DNA of 8,666 nt from contig SKPY01000267.1 in assembly GCA_007119305.1 (NCBI GenBank), positions 1 to 8,666 of the forward strand. Direction: 5' to 3'. Made by a program: the position numbers and the translations under genes. Shown here piece after piece: positions 1 to 5,651 of the stretch (position 1 is its first letter; every line of letters begins with the position of its first letter). The notes beneath the pieces are model-generated. The model was not told the DNA's origin. It ran no database searches and saw nothing but the letters and a program-made list of their open reading frames with translations. The DNA is from Nitriliruptorales bacterium. GTDB taxonomy: Bacteria; Actinomycetota; Nitriliruptoria; Euzebyales; Egibacteraceae.

Positions 1-866
1 ACGAGCACCACGCCCGCCACGGCCAGCGGGCCCGGGCGCTCGGCCAGGAGCAGGACACCCAACACCCCGGCGGTGAGCGGTTCGGCGAGGGTGAGGGTGG
101 TGACCGTGGCGGCGGGCAGCGCCCGCAGCCCCGTCGCGAACAGCAGGTAGGCGAGCCCTACGGTCGCGATGCCGAGCCAGGCCGCCGCTACCAGCCCCCG
201 CGGCTCGAGCAACCAGCTCGCATCCCCGCCGACCAGGACCGGGAGGAGGAGCACCGCTCCCCCGCCGAACGTGACGGCCATCGTGCCCGCGGGGCGCAGC
301 CCCGCGTCGAGGAGCACCTTCGACGCGACCGCGAACGTGGCGTAGGACGCGCCCGCAGCCAGCGCCAGCCAGACACCCAGCGGATCGACCTCCGCCTCGC
401 GCCCGCTCGCAACCAGCAACGCGCAACCGACCACCGCGAGCAGCGTCGCGGCCGCCCAGCGGCGCTCGGGCCGCTCGGCCCGCAGGGCGAAGCTGAGCAC
501 GCCGGCGAACACCGGCGCGCTGCCGAGCGCCACGATCGTGCCGACCGCGACCCCGGTGCGGGCGACACCAGCGAAGAAGGTCACCTGGTAGAGCGCCATG
601 GCCGCCATCGCGGCGGCAGTTGCGCCACGCCGCCCGGCTGCAGCGTACGCGCGCGCGTCGGCGAAGCCACGGACCACCCCAGCCACCAGCGCGAGCGCCA
701 CCGCACCGAGGACCAGACGCGCGGCGCCGATGCTGGCCGACGTGGCCTGCGTCGGGGCGAACGCCTGCGTGGTGCCGGTCGTGCCCCACAGGGCCGCGCC
801 GGCCAGGACGAGCAGCCGAGGCACCACGCCACCGCGGACGCCGGGCCGGCGCCGGTCGGTCGCCAT
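1..866 (-). CDS. DMT-superfamily (EamA) permease, 3' end outside window
   Basis: Inner-membrane permease of the drug/metabolite transporter superfamily, probably an exporter of a small metabolite; the substrate cannot be read from sequence. Reading the minus strand from ATG at 866 gives 288 uninterrupted codons to the window edge. The protein is a chain of hydrophobic Ala/Val/Leu/Gly helices. Two EamA repeats are visible, about residues 17-152 and 163-288, and they resemble each other: APVFAGVLSFALRAERP (117-133) matches EPLTAGVLGVLLLAERP (262-278). ALWGTTG near residue 25 is typical of the first EamA helix. About nine of the usual ten helices lie inside the window, so only a little is missing. 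The start lies 11 bp after the cimA stop, so cotranscription with cimA is likely. No clear Shine-Dalgarno sequence precedes the ATG, and a GTG a few codons in is an alternative start. Export of an amino acid is inferred from context only. Confidence 0.88.
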   Translation of the reverse strand, partial: MATDRRRPGVRGGVVPRLLVLAGAALWGTTGTTQAFAPTQATSASIGAARLVLGAVALALVAGVVRGFADARAYAAAGRRGATAAAMAAMALYQVTFFAGVARTGVAVGTIVALGSAPVFAGVLSFALRAERPERRWAAATLLAVVGCALLVASGREAEVDPLGVWLALAAGASYATFAVASKVLLDAGLRPAGTMAVTFGGGAVLLLPVLVGGDASWLLEPRGLVAAAWLGIATVGLAYLLFATGLRALPAATVTTLTLAEPLTAGVLGVLLLAERPGPLAVAGVVL

Positions 867-877
867 GCGCGACGATG

Positions 878-2512
878 CTAGCCGGCGGGGGTGCTCCCAT
901 GGTGGTGGAGCAAGCCGTAGGTGTAGGCGTCGCTCATCGCCTGCCAGCTCGCCTCGATGACATTGCGCGACACCCCTACCGTCTCCCACTCCTGCTCGCT
1001 GTCCGTGGAGGACACGAGCACCCGAGTCGATGCACCGGTCCCGGCCTTCGCGTCGATGATCCGCACCTTGTAGTCGGCCAGGTGGATGTCGGCGAGGTGG
1101 GGGTAGCGTCCGTTCACCGCGACGCGGAACGCCTGATCGAGCGCATCCACCGGGCCGTCGCCCTCGGCGGTGCCGATCCGCCGTTCGGTCAGGGGCGGCG
1201 GCGAGCCCGGTGCTGCAACGGCATCGGGGCCGGGCAGCCACACCTTCACCGTGGCCTCGGCGACCATGCGCCCGTCCTCACGCCGCTCCACGATGACCCG
1301 GAAGCTCTCGATGCGGAAGAACTCCGTCCCGGTCCCGGTCTCGTCGCGCACGAGCAGCTCGAAGGAGGCGTCGGCAGCCTCGAACGAGTAGCCGACGTGC
1401 TCAAGGTCCTTGACCCGGTCGAGGATGCGCCCCACCGCGTCCCCGTCCTCGGTCAGGTCGATGCCGAGCTGCTCGCCCTTGAGCACCACGGTGGCCTTGC
1501 CGGCAAGCTCGCTCACGAGCAGGCGCAGCGAGTTGCCCACGCGCTCGGGCTCCACGTGCTGGTAGAGGTCCGTGCGCTTGGCCAGCGCCGACACGTGCAA
1601 CCCGGCCTTGTGCGCGAACGCCGCGTGACCGACGTAAGGCGCGTGCGGGTCGGGCACGAGGTTCATCACCTCGGCGATCTCGTGGGCGACGTGGGTGAGC
1701 CGACGCAGGTCGTCATCGCTCACGACGTCGAGGCCCCACTTGAGCTTGAGGTTCGGGATGATGGAGCACAGGTTGGCGTTGCCGGTGCGCTCGCCGATGC
1801 CGTTGATGGTGCCCTGCACATGGGTCGCCCCGGCCCGCAGCCCCACCAGGGAGTTCGCGACGGCGCAGTCCGTGTCGTTGTGGACGTGCACACCCACCTG
1901 CGTCCGCCCCCCGATGCGCGTGACGACGTCCGTCGTGACGGCCTCGACCGCGTCCGGGAGCAACCCGCCGTTCGTGTCGCACAGCACGACGCACTCCGCG
2001 CCCGCCTCGGCGGCGGCCTCCACCACCGCGAGCGCGTACCCGGCGTCGTGGGCGTGACCGTCGAAGAAGTGCTCGGCGTCGAAGAACACTCGCCGGCTCT
2101 CGCCACGCAGGAGGCGCACGGAGTCGGCGACCATCGCGACCCCCTCCTCGAGCGAGGTGCCGAGCGCCTCCTTCACGTGCAGGTCCCACGACTTGCCGAC
2201 GAGGCACACGACCTCGGTGCCCGCCTCGAGCACCGCCCCGAGGACAGGGTCGTGCGCCGCCGCGCGCCCCGGCCGGCGGGTCATCCCGAATGCGGTGAGC
2301 GTCGCCCGCTCCAGCGGCAGATCCCCAGCCGCGACGGCCTTGAAGAAGGCGGTGTCCTTCGGGTTGGCGCCGGGCCAGCCCCCCTCGACGTAGGGGATCC
2401 CCAGCCGGTCGATGAGTGCCGCGATCCGGAGCTTGTCGGCGACGGTAAGCGTGATCCCCTCCCGTTGCGTGCCGTCGCGAAGCGTCGTGTCGTACAAGTC
2501 CACCGTGGCCAT
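878..2512 (-). CDS. cimA: (R)-citramalate synthase
   Basis: Condenses pyruvate with acetyl-CoA to (R)-citramalate, the first step of the threonine-independent route to 2-oxobutyrate and isoleucine; cytoplasmic. The 544-residue protein has the architecture and length of the long CimA family (TIGR00977 type): a TIM-barrel DRE-TIM domain (about 3-275), a linker, and a C-terminal LeuA-type regulatory dimer domain (about 375-536). Visible motifs are DTTLRDG (8-14; Arg12 catalytic, Asp13 metal ligand), CDTNGG (178-183), HVHND (209-213; His209 and His211 metal ligands) and GTINGIGERTGNANL (234-248; Asn245 metal ligand). The end, GVSRNVIEASWQAMSDAY (513-530), is characteristic of CimA rather than LeuA. 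By family knowledge the C-terminal domain senses isoleucine. The start is supported by AGAAGGA six bases upstream. Homocitrate or isopropylmalate synthase are alternatives, but less likely given this C-terminus and the leuB/ilvE context. Confidence 0.93.
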   Translation of the reverse strand: MATVDLYDTTLRDGTQREGITLTVADKLRIAALIDRLGIPYVEGGWPGANPKDTAFFKAVAAGDLPLERATLTAFGMTRRPGRAAAHDPVLGAVLEAGTEVVCLVGKSWDLHVKEALGTSLEEGVAMVADSVRLLRGESRRVFFDAEHFFDGHAHDAGYALAVVEAAAEAGAECVVLCDTNGGLLPDAVEAVTTDVVTRIGGRTQVGVHVHNDTDCAVANSLVGLRAGATHVQGTINGIGERTGNANLCSIIPNLKLKWGLDVVSDDDLRRLTHVAHEIAEVMNLVPDPHAPYVGHAAFAHKAGLHVSALAKRTDLYQHVEPERVGNSLRLLVSELAGKATVVLKGEQLGIDLTEDGDAVGRILDRVKDLEHVGYSFEAADASFELLVRDETGTGTEFFRIESFRVIVERREDGRMVAEATVKVWLPGPDAVAAPGSPPPLTERRIGTAEGDGPVDALDQAFRVAVNGRYPHLADIHLADYKVRIIDAKAGTGASTRVLVSSTDSEQEWETVGVSRNVIEASWQAMSDAYTYGLLHHHGSTPAG

Positions 2513-2518
2513 GTGCTG

Positions 2519-2525
2519 TCCTTCT
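2519..2525 (-). promoter_or_regulatory. Ribosome binding site of cimA
   Basis: On the minus strand AGAAGGA lies six bases before the cimA ATG. It supports the 2512 start, which also places DTTLRDG at residue 8 as in the family. A six-base stem is possible between TGCGAG (2529-2524), just upstream and overlapping its first two bases, and CTCGCA (2564-2559). This could modestly affect ribosome access, but such stems are common in GC-rich DNA. Confidence 0.75.
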
Positions 2526-2587
2526 CGCAGTTCGGTGCGACGGCCAGCCGGTGGCGGTTGCGAGGGGGCGGCCCACTGTCCCGTGAC

Positions 2588-2613
2588 GTGCCGCCTGCTC
2601 CCGCAGCCGGCAC
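2588..2613 (-). promoter_or_regulatory. Strong hairpin in the cimA leader
   Basis: A near-perfect inverted repeat: GTGCCG / G / CTGC / GGGA loop / GCAG / G / CGGCAC in the minus-strand transcript. That is ten base pairs with a single G-G mismatch and a four-base loop, 75 bases upstream of cimA. No T-run follows on either strand, so it is not a standard Rho-independent terminator. Two other pairings exclude it: 2640-2629 with 2603-2592 (11 pairs, one C-A mismatch), and GGCGGC 2595-2590 with GCCGCC 2572-2567. Mutually exclusive pairing just after a short Leu/Ile-rich reading frame suggests an attenuator, though GC-rich DNA readily offers chance stems. Confidence 0.5.
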
Positions 2614-2625
2614 CGACCCGCCGGT

Positions 2626-2661
2626 CTACGGGAGCGGGCGGATGATGAGCGCGGCGAGCAC
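2626..2661 (-). CDS. Possible branched-chain leader peptide, 11 codons
   Basis: A GTG-started frame on the minus strand reads MLAALIIRPLP and stops at TAG. Four of its first seven residues are Leu or Ile, including tandem ATC ATC (2646-2641), the amino acid whose synthesis the next gene starts. GAGGGT (2676-2671) lies nine bases before the GTG and could serve as a ribosome binding site. The stop is 12 bases before the 2588-2613 hairpin. The codons just after the Ile pair (2640-2629) can pair with that hairpin's apical part, which is the arrangement expected for ribosome-controlled attenuation. The same frame extends upstream to ATG at 2712 (28 codons), so the start is uncertain. Short frames occur by chance; the support is composition plus position. 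Confidence 0.4.
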   Translation of the reverse strand: MLAALIIRPLP

Positions 2662-2719
2662 GGCGCGGCCACCCTCACCGAGGGCGGTCGGGCGCGTGCG
2701 GGTCGCGTGCATCCACGCC

Positions 2720-2748
2720 AGTGTGCCGGACCCGCTCGGAGCGCACAA
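2720..2748 (-). promoter_or_regulatory. Weak candidate promoter for the cimA leader
   Basis: On the minus strand TTGTGC (2748-2743), a 17-base spacer and CACACT (2725-2720) match each sigma-70 hexamer at only three of six positions. The geometry would place the transcript start near 2712, about 50 bases before the possible leader peptide. cimA must have a promoter somewhere in this gap because the gene upstream of it faces the other way, but this assignment is weak. Confidence 0.18.
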
Positions 2749-2854
2749 GCCCGGGCCGCCAGGGCGAGCCGGGGGAAGGACGGCCACGGCGGGTGCCGCA
2801 CGCCCTGCTCGACCGCAACCAGCGTGCCTCGCCCATCCGGACGTCGCGTCGCGC

Positions 2855-2884
2855 GGAACCGCAGCGCCGGGCGAGGCATAGACT
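2855..2884 (+). promoter_or_regulatory. Candidate promoter of the 2956 gene
   Basis: TAGACT (2879-2884) fits a -10 hexamer at four of six positions and sits in the least GC-rich stretch of the gap. GGAACC (2855-2860) lies 18 bases upstream and resembles the GGAAC -35 element of ECF sigma factors more than TTGACA, so the sigma factor is unclear. The implied start near 2891 gives a leader of about 65 bases carrying the tandem repeat. Confidence 0.27.
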
Positions 2885-2900
2885 CAACGGATTGAGCTCA
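2883..2900. repeat. Overlapping short inverted repeats, possible operator
   Basis: CTCAA-CGGA-TTGAG (2883-2896) is a perfect five-base inverted repeat, and TGAGCTCA (2893-2900) is a perfect eight-base palindrome sharing its right arm. They overlap the end of the candidate -10 element and the predicted start point, where a repressor would bind. The sequence alone does not show that anything binds here. Confidence 0.4.
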
Positions 2901-2905
2901 CCAGC

Positions 2906-2955
2906 GGCGCCGAACGGTGAGACGACAGGCGCCAAACGGCAGGACGAGAGGCGCG
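2906..2955 (+). repeat. 22-bp tandem repeat, two full copies and a remnant
   Basis: Copy one (2906-2927) begins GGCGCCGAACGG and ends ACGACA. Copy two (2928-2949) begins GGCGCCAAACGG and ends ACGAGA. They agree at 17 of 22 positions. A third partial unit, GGCGCG (2950-2955), abuts the ATG of the next gene. The end of copy two with the third unit supplies the GAGAGG ribosome binding site. The unit is not a multiple of three, and the array lies outside the chosen reading frame. Confidence 0.65.
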
Positions 2956-3555
2956 ATGACCGGCATCCCGGAGACGCACCGGTCGCTCGACCGCGAGCGC
3001 AACCCGAGGCCTGTGCTCGTCGGCGTGGCAGCCGTGGCGGCCCTCGTCCTCGCGCTCGCCTGGATCGGCTACGACCCCGTAGAGACCGGGCACGTGGCGG
3101 TCTGCCCGCCCACCGCGCGCGAGGTGCCTGCTGGCGACCGCGAGGATCCCGGTGCCCCGGGCGTGGTCTGCGCCATCTCCAACACGGACACCACCACCGT
3201 CGAGTTCGCGGCGAGCGCCTACAACGGCGGGCTGCTGCCGGTGCGGATCACCGACGTCGGCCTGCGGGGCGAGATCCAGCAGGTCTTCATCGTCGACGAG
3301 ATCCTCATGTGGCCCGGCAACAACCAGCGCGAAGACGTGGACTCCGACCTCGTCCCCTTCGAGCCGTTCCGCTTGGCCCCCGGCGACGAGCGCCTCGTGT
3401 GGGTCCGCGCGAGCGTTCCCGCATGCGAGGACGCGGCGCGTGACCGCGTCCTGCTGTTTCGTGAGCTCCCCCTGCGGGCCAGCGTGCTCGGACTGCCGCG
3501 CGACAGCCAGATCACGCTCGACCCGCCTGTGCGGGTGATCGTCGAACGCTGCTAG
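2956..3555 (+). CDS. Membrane-anchored four-cysteine protein of unknown function
   Basis: I do not recognise a named family. The 199-residue product has a short charged N-terminus (RERNPRP, 13-19), one hydrophobic helix (about 20-38) and a roughly 160-residue soluble part. The positive residues before the helix predict an N-in, C-out anchor, with the domain outside the membrane. That domain has exactly four cysteines (50, 72, 157 and the last residue, 199), enough for two disulfides. Segments such as YNGGLLPVRITDV (89-101) and PFRLAPGDERLVWVRASV (137-154) alternate like beta strands and recall small Ig-like extracellular domains of actinobacteria; this is an impression, not a match. ATG at 2956 is preferred because GAGAGG precedes it by four bases; a GTG at 2917 would add 13 Arg-rich residues encoded inside the tandem repeat. 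The gene splits the leuB-ilvE/cimA module and ends 10 bp from ilvE, on the opposite strand. Confidence 0.78.
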   Translation: MTGIPETHRSLDRERNPRPVLVGVAAVAALVLALAWIGYDPVETGHVAVCPPTAREVPAGDREDPGAPGVVCAISNTDTTTVEFAASAYNGGLLPVRITDVGLRGEIQQVFIVDEILMWPGNNQREDVDSDLVPFEPFRLAPGDERLVWVRASVPACEDAARDRVLLFRELPLRASVLGLPRDSQITLDPPVRVIVERC

Positions 3556-3575
3556 CGCGCGGCCGTCAGCCGTTC
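3544..3575. terminator. Weak hairpin across the convergent stop codons
   Basis: GAACGCTG (3544-3551) can pair with CAGCCGTTC (3567-3575), giving eight pairs with one bulged base and a 15-base loop spanning both stop codons. It lacks a T-run on either strand. It might limit read-through between the two converging genes, but it is weak evidence for a terminator. Confidence 0.2.
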
Positions 3576-4486
3576 ACGTAGTCGAGCATGTGCTCGTAGC
3601 GGGGCTCCTTGCCCTTCACCACCGCGAAGAACAGGTCCTGGAGCTGCTTGGTGACCGGCCCGGGCGCGCCGATCTCGCGGTCGTCGACCGCGCGGATCGG
3701 CACGACCTCCGCAGCCGTGCCGGTGTAGAACGCCTCGTCGGCGGTGTAGAGGTCCTGACGCAGCAACGTCGTCTCCTCGAACGGGATGTCGAGGTCGCGG
3801 GCGAACCTGATGATCGAATCGCGCGTGATGCCCCGCAAGACGCCCTCGGCCAGCGGCGGGGTGAGCAGCACGCCGTCCCTGACGACGAACACGTTCTCAC
3901 CCGAGCCCTCGGCCACGTGCCCGTGCTCGTTGAGCAGGATCGCCTCCTCGTAGCCGGCCTTCAGCGCCTCGACCTTCGCGAGCGAGGAGTTGATGTAGAC
4001 CCCGCACGCCTTCGTGCCCGTGGGGATCATGTTCGTGCCGATGCGCACCCACGAGGACGTCTTGGCGGTGACGCCGTTGCGGAGCCCCTCGTCGCCGAGG
4101 TAGGTCCCCCACGGCCAGACGATGATCGACACCGCGACCTCGCTCGGCAGCGGGTTGAGGCCCATCTCGCCGTAGCCGAGGTAGACCAGCGGACGGATGT
4201 AGCAGCTCGGCAGGTCGTTCACCCGGATGAGCTCGCGGGTGGCCTCCATGAGCTCGTCGACGGAGTAGGGCACCTCCATCTGCAGGATCTGCGCCGAGCG
4301 GTGCAGGCGCTCGATGTGGGCGCGGTGGCAGAACACCGCCGCGCCGCGCTCGGTCTCGTACGCGCGCACACCCTCGAACACGCCCCAGCCATAGTGCAGC
4401 GTCGGCGTGAGGATGTGGACCTTGGCATCCCACCAGTCCACGAACTCGCCGTCCATCCAGATCTTTGCGACCTCGGGCACGGGCAT
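3566..4486 (-). CDS. ilvE: Branched-chain amino acid aminotransferase
   Basis: PLP-dependent class IV transaminase that interconverts Ile, Leu and Val with their 2-oxo acids, using 2-oxoglutarate/glutamate; cytoplasmic. At 306 residues it matches the usual length of the E. coli IlvE type. Visible signatures are LHYGWGVFEGVRAYE (30-44), the Schiff-base lysine Lys159 in PTGTKACGVYINSSLAK (155-171), Glu193 in AEGSGENVF (192-200) which contacts the PLP pyridine nitrogen, the phosphate-binding GVLRGITRDSI (215-225), and TGTAAEV (255-261). It follows leuB by 27 bp and is surely cotranscribed with it. AAAGGAG lies eight bases before the ATG, fixing the start. D-amino acid transaminase and aminodeoxychorismate lyase share this fold, but the FEGVRAYE segment, the C-terminal half and the leuB/cimA setting favour IlvE. 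Confidence 0.95.
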   Translation of the reverse strand: MPVPEVAKIWMDGEFVDWWDAKVHILTPTLHYGWGVFEGVRAYETERGAAVFCHRAHIERLHRSAQILQMEVPYSVDELMEATRELIRVNDLPSCYIRPLVYLGYGEMGLNPLPSEVAVSIIVWPWGTYLGDEGLRNGVTAKTSSWVRIGTNMIPTGTKACGVYINSSLAKVEALKAGYEEAILLNEHGHVAEGSGENVFVVRDGVLLTPPLAEGVLRGITRDSIIRFARDLDIPFEETTLLRQDLYTADEAFYTGTAAEVVPIRAVDDREIGAPGPVTKQLQDLFFAVVKGKEPRYEHMLDYVNG

Positions 4487-4494
4487 CGCGTCGA

Positions 4495-4501
4495 CTCCTT
4501 T
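4495..4501 (-). promoter_or_regulatory. Ribosome binding site of ilvE
   Basis: AAAGGAG on the minus strand, eight bases before the ilvE ATG and inside the 27-bp leuB-ilvE gap. It is the best Shine-Dalgarno match in the window. leuB, by contrast, has none, so translation of the second gene does not depend on coupling alone. Confidence 0.8.
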
Positions 4502-4513
4502 GTCGATCGGCTG

Positions 4514-5578
4514 TTAGCTCGGCTCGGCGACCAGGGTGGCGATCCGATCGCCGATCTGTGCCGTGGAGTATCCCATGTCAGGCCCGGCTGTCGCGCCGAG
4601 CTCGGGGAGCACCCTGCCGCAGGCGTGCTCGAGCGCCGCGGCGGCCTTGTCCTGCCCGAGATGGGCGAGGCAGAGGGCGGCCGAGAGCACGGCGGCAACC
4701 GGGTTCGCCCAGCCCTTGCCGGCGATGTCGGGGGCGGAGCCGTGCACCGGCTCGAACATGCTCGGTGTCTGCCCGTCGGGATTCAGGTTGCCGCTTGCGG
4801 CGAGCCCGAGGCCGCCCTGCACCGCCGCGCCGAGGTCGGTGATGATGTCGCCGAAGAGGTTGTCGGTGACGACCACGTCGAAGCGCTCGGGACTCTGCAC
4901 GAGGTACAGGCACGCGGCGTCGACGTGCACGTAGTCCACCTCGATGTCGGGCCGTTCGGCGGCGAGCTCGTCGACGGTGCGCTGCCACAGGTCACCGGCG
5001 TAGGTGAGCACGTTCGTCTTGTGGCACAGGCTGAGCCTGCCGCGCCGCTGCCCTGCCCGATCGAGGGCGTAGCGCACCACCCGCTCCACACCGCGGCGGG
5101 TGTTCAGCGACTCCTGGGTGGCGACCTCCGCCTGGGTGCCCTTGTAGAGGAAACCGCCGGCGCCGGCGTAGAGCCCCTCGGTGTTCTCGCGCACGACCAG
5201 CAGGTCACAGCGGTCGGGGGACAGGCCGGCGATAGGTGACGTCACGCCGGGCAGCAGCTTGACCGGCCGCAGGTTCACGTACAGGTCGAAGCCGAACCGC
5301 AGCCGCAGCAGCAGCCCCCGCTCCAGCACCCCGGGGGGAACCTCGGGCGTCCCCACCGCGCCCAGCAGGATGGCGTCATGGCCCGCCAGCTCAGCCTCCA
5401 CCGCGTCGGGCAGCACCTCGCCGGTCTCGAGGTAGCGCACGCCACCCAGGTCGTAGTCGTGGGTGTCGACGCCGAAGCCGAAACGGTCGGCAGCCGCGCG
5501 CACCGCCTTGAGGGCCTGAGCGGTCACCTCGGGTCCGACGCCGTCGCCACCGATGACCGCGATGGAGTAGGTGCTCAT
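4514..5578 (-). CDS. leuB: 3-isopropylmalate dehydrogenase
   Basis: NAD-dependent oxidative decarboxylase of the isocitrate/isopropylmalate dehydrogenase family; homodimer, Mg/Mn-dependent, cytoplasmic. It serves leucine synthesis and, with CimA present, probably also converts erythro-3-methylmalate to 2-oxobutyrate. The 354 residues include GGDGVGPEV (10-18), substrate arginines Arg94, Arg104 and Arg130 (LRFGFDLYVNLRP, 93-105), the catalytic tyrosine in ENTEGLYAGAGG (131-142), Lys187 in CHKTNV (185-190), Asp220, Asp244 and Asp248 (NLFGDIITD, 240-248), and the adenosine-binding HGSAPDIAGKGWANP (279-293). LRFGFDLYVNLRP matches LeuB rather than isocitrate dehydrogenase. ENTEG rather than the EGTEG I recall in mycobacterial LeuB is a minor oddity; tartrate or homoisocitrate dehydrogenases are less likely alternatives. 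ATG at 5578 starts right at the conserved N-terminus; an in-frame GTG at 5614 would add 12 unconserved residues. No ribosome binding site precedes 5578. Confidence 0.93.
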   Translation of the reverse strand: MSTYSIAVIGGDGVGPEVTAQALKAVRAAADRFGFGVDTHDYDLGGVRYLETGEVLPDAVEAELAGHDAILLGAVGTPEVPPGVLERGLLLRLRFGFDLYVNLRPVKLLPGVTSPIAGLSPDRCDLLVVRENTEGLYAGAGGFLYKGTQAEVATQESLNTRRGVERVVRYALDRAGQRRGRLSLCHKTNVLTYAGDLWQRTVDELAAERPDIEVDYVHVDAACLYLVQSPERFDVVVTDNLFGDIITDLGAAVQGGLGLAASGNLNPDGQTPSMFEPVHGSAPDIAGKGWANPVAAVLSAALCLAHLGQDKAAAALEHACGRVLPELGATAGPDMGYSTAQIGDRIATLVAEPS

Positions 5579-5586
5579 GGGCGGGC

Positions 5587-5592
5587 ATGATA
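5587..5592 (-). promoter_or_regulatory. Candidate -10 box for a leaderless leuB transcript
   Basis: TATCAT (five of six to TATAAT) ends eight bases before the leuB ATG, so transcription would begin at or within a base or two of the start codon. That fits the missing Shine-Dalgarno sequence and the known frequency of leaderless mRNAs in actinobacteria. The best -35 at 16-18 bases upstream is poor (AGTGGT at 5615-5610), so the assignment rests on the -10 hexamer. Confidence 0.45.
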
Positions 5593-5651
5593 CGCGCCGC
5601 TGTGGCGGGACCACTGCCCCGCTGCGGTCAGTCGCGCTGGCGGCTGCGCGC

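Larger units (their letters stand above)
2513..2955. other. Divergent regulatory gap between cimA and the 2956 gene
   Basis: This 443-bp stretch separates two divergent genes and holds no convincing full-length gene. Reading frames that cross it on either strand are Arg/Pro/Ala-rich and match nothing I recognise. The half near cimA carries the possible leader peptide and the hairpin system. The half near 2956 carries an A+T-richer patch with inverted repeats, a candidate promoter and a 22-bp tandem repeat. Positions about 2750-2850 show nothing identifiable. Confidence 0.7.

Noticed and set aside
2588..2613. Hairpin read as a Rho-independent terminator
   Set aside because: No T-run follows the stem on either strand.
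620..2881. 753-codon plus-strand frame antisense to cimA
   Set aside because: Arg/His/Pro/Ala-rich with no family motif and lying opposite a certain gene; long antisense frames are expected at this GC content.
2675..2935. 86-codon minus-strand frame in the cimA upstream gap
   Set aside because: No family match, no good ribosome binding site, and it crosses the inverted and tandem repeats; more likely non-coding.
3590..5239. 549-codon plus-strand frame antisense to ilvE and leuB
   Set aside because: Shadow of two strongly conserved genes; composition is Arg/Val/Asp/His-rich with no domain.
5579..5614. Upstream GTG start for leuB (5614)
   Set aside because: Adds 12 residues not seen in the family; it would also put the TATCAT box inside the gene.
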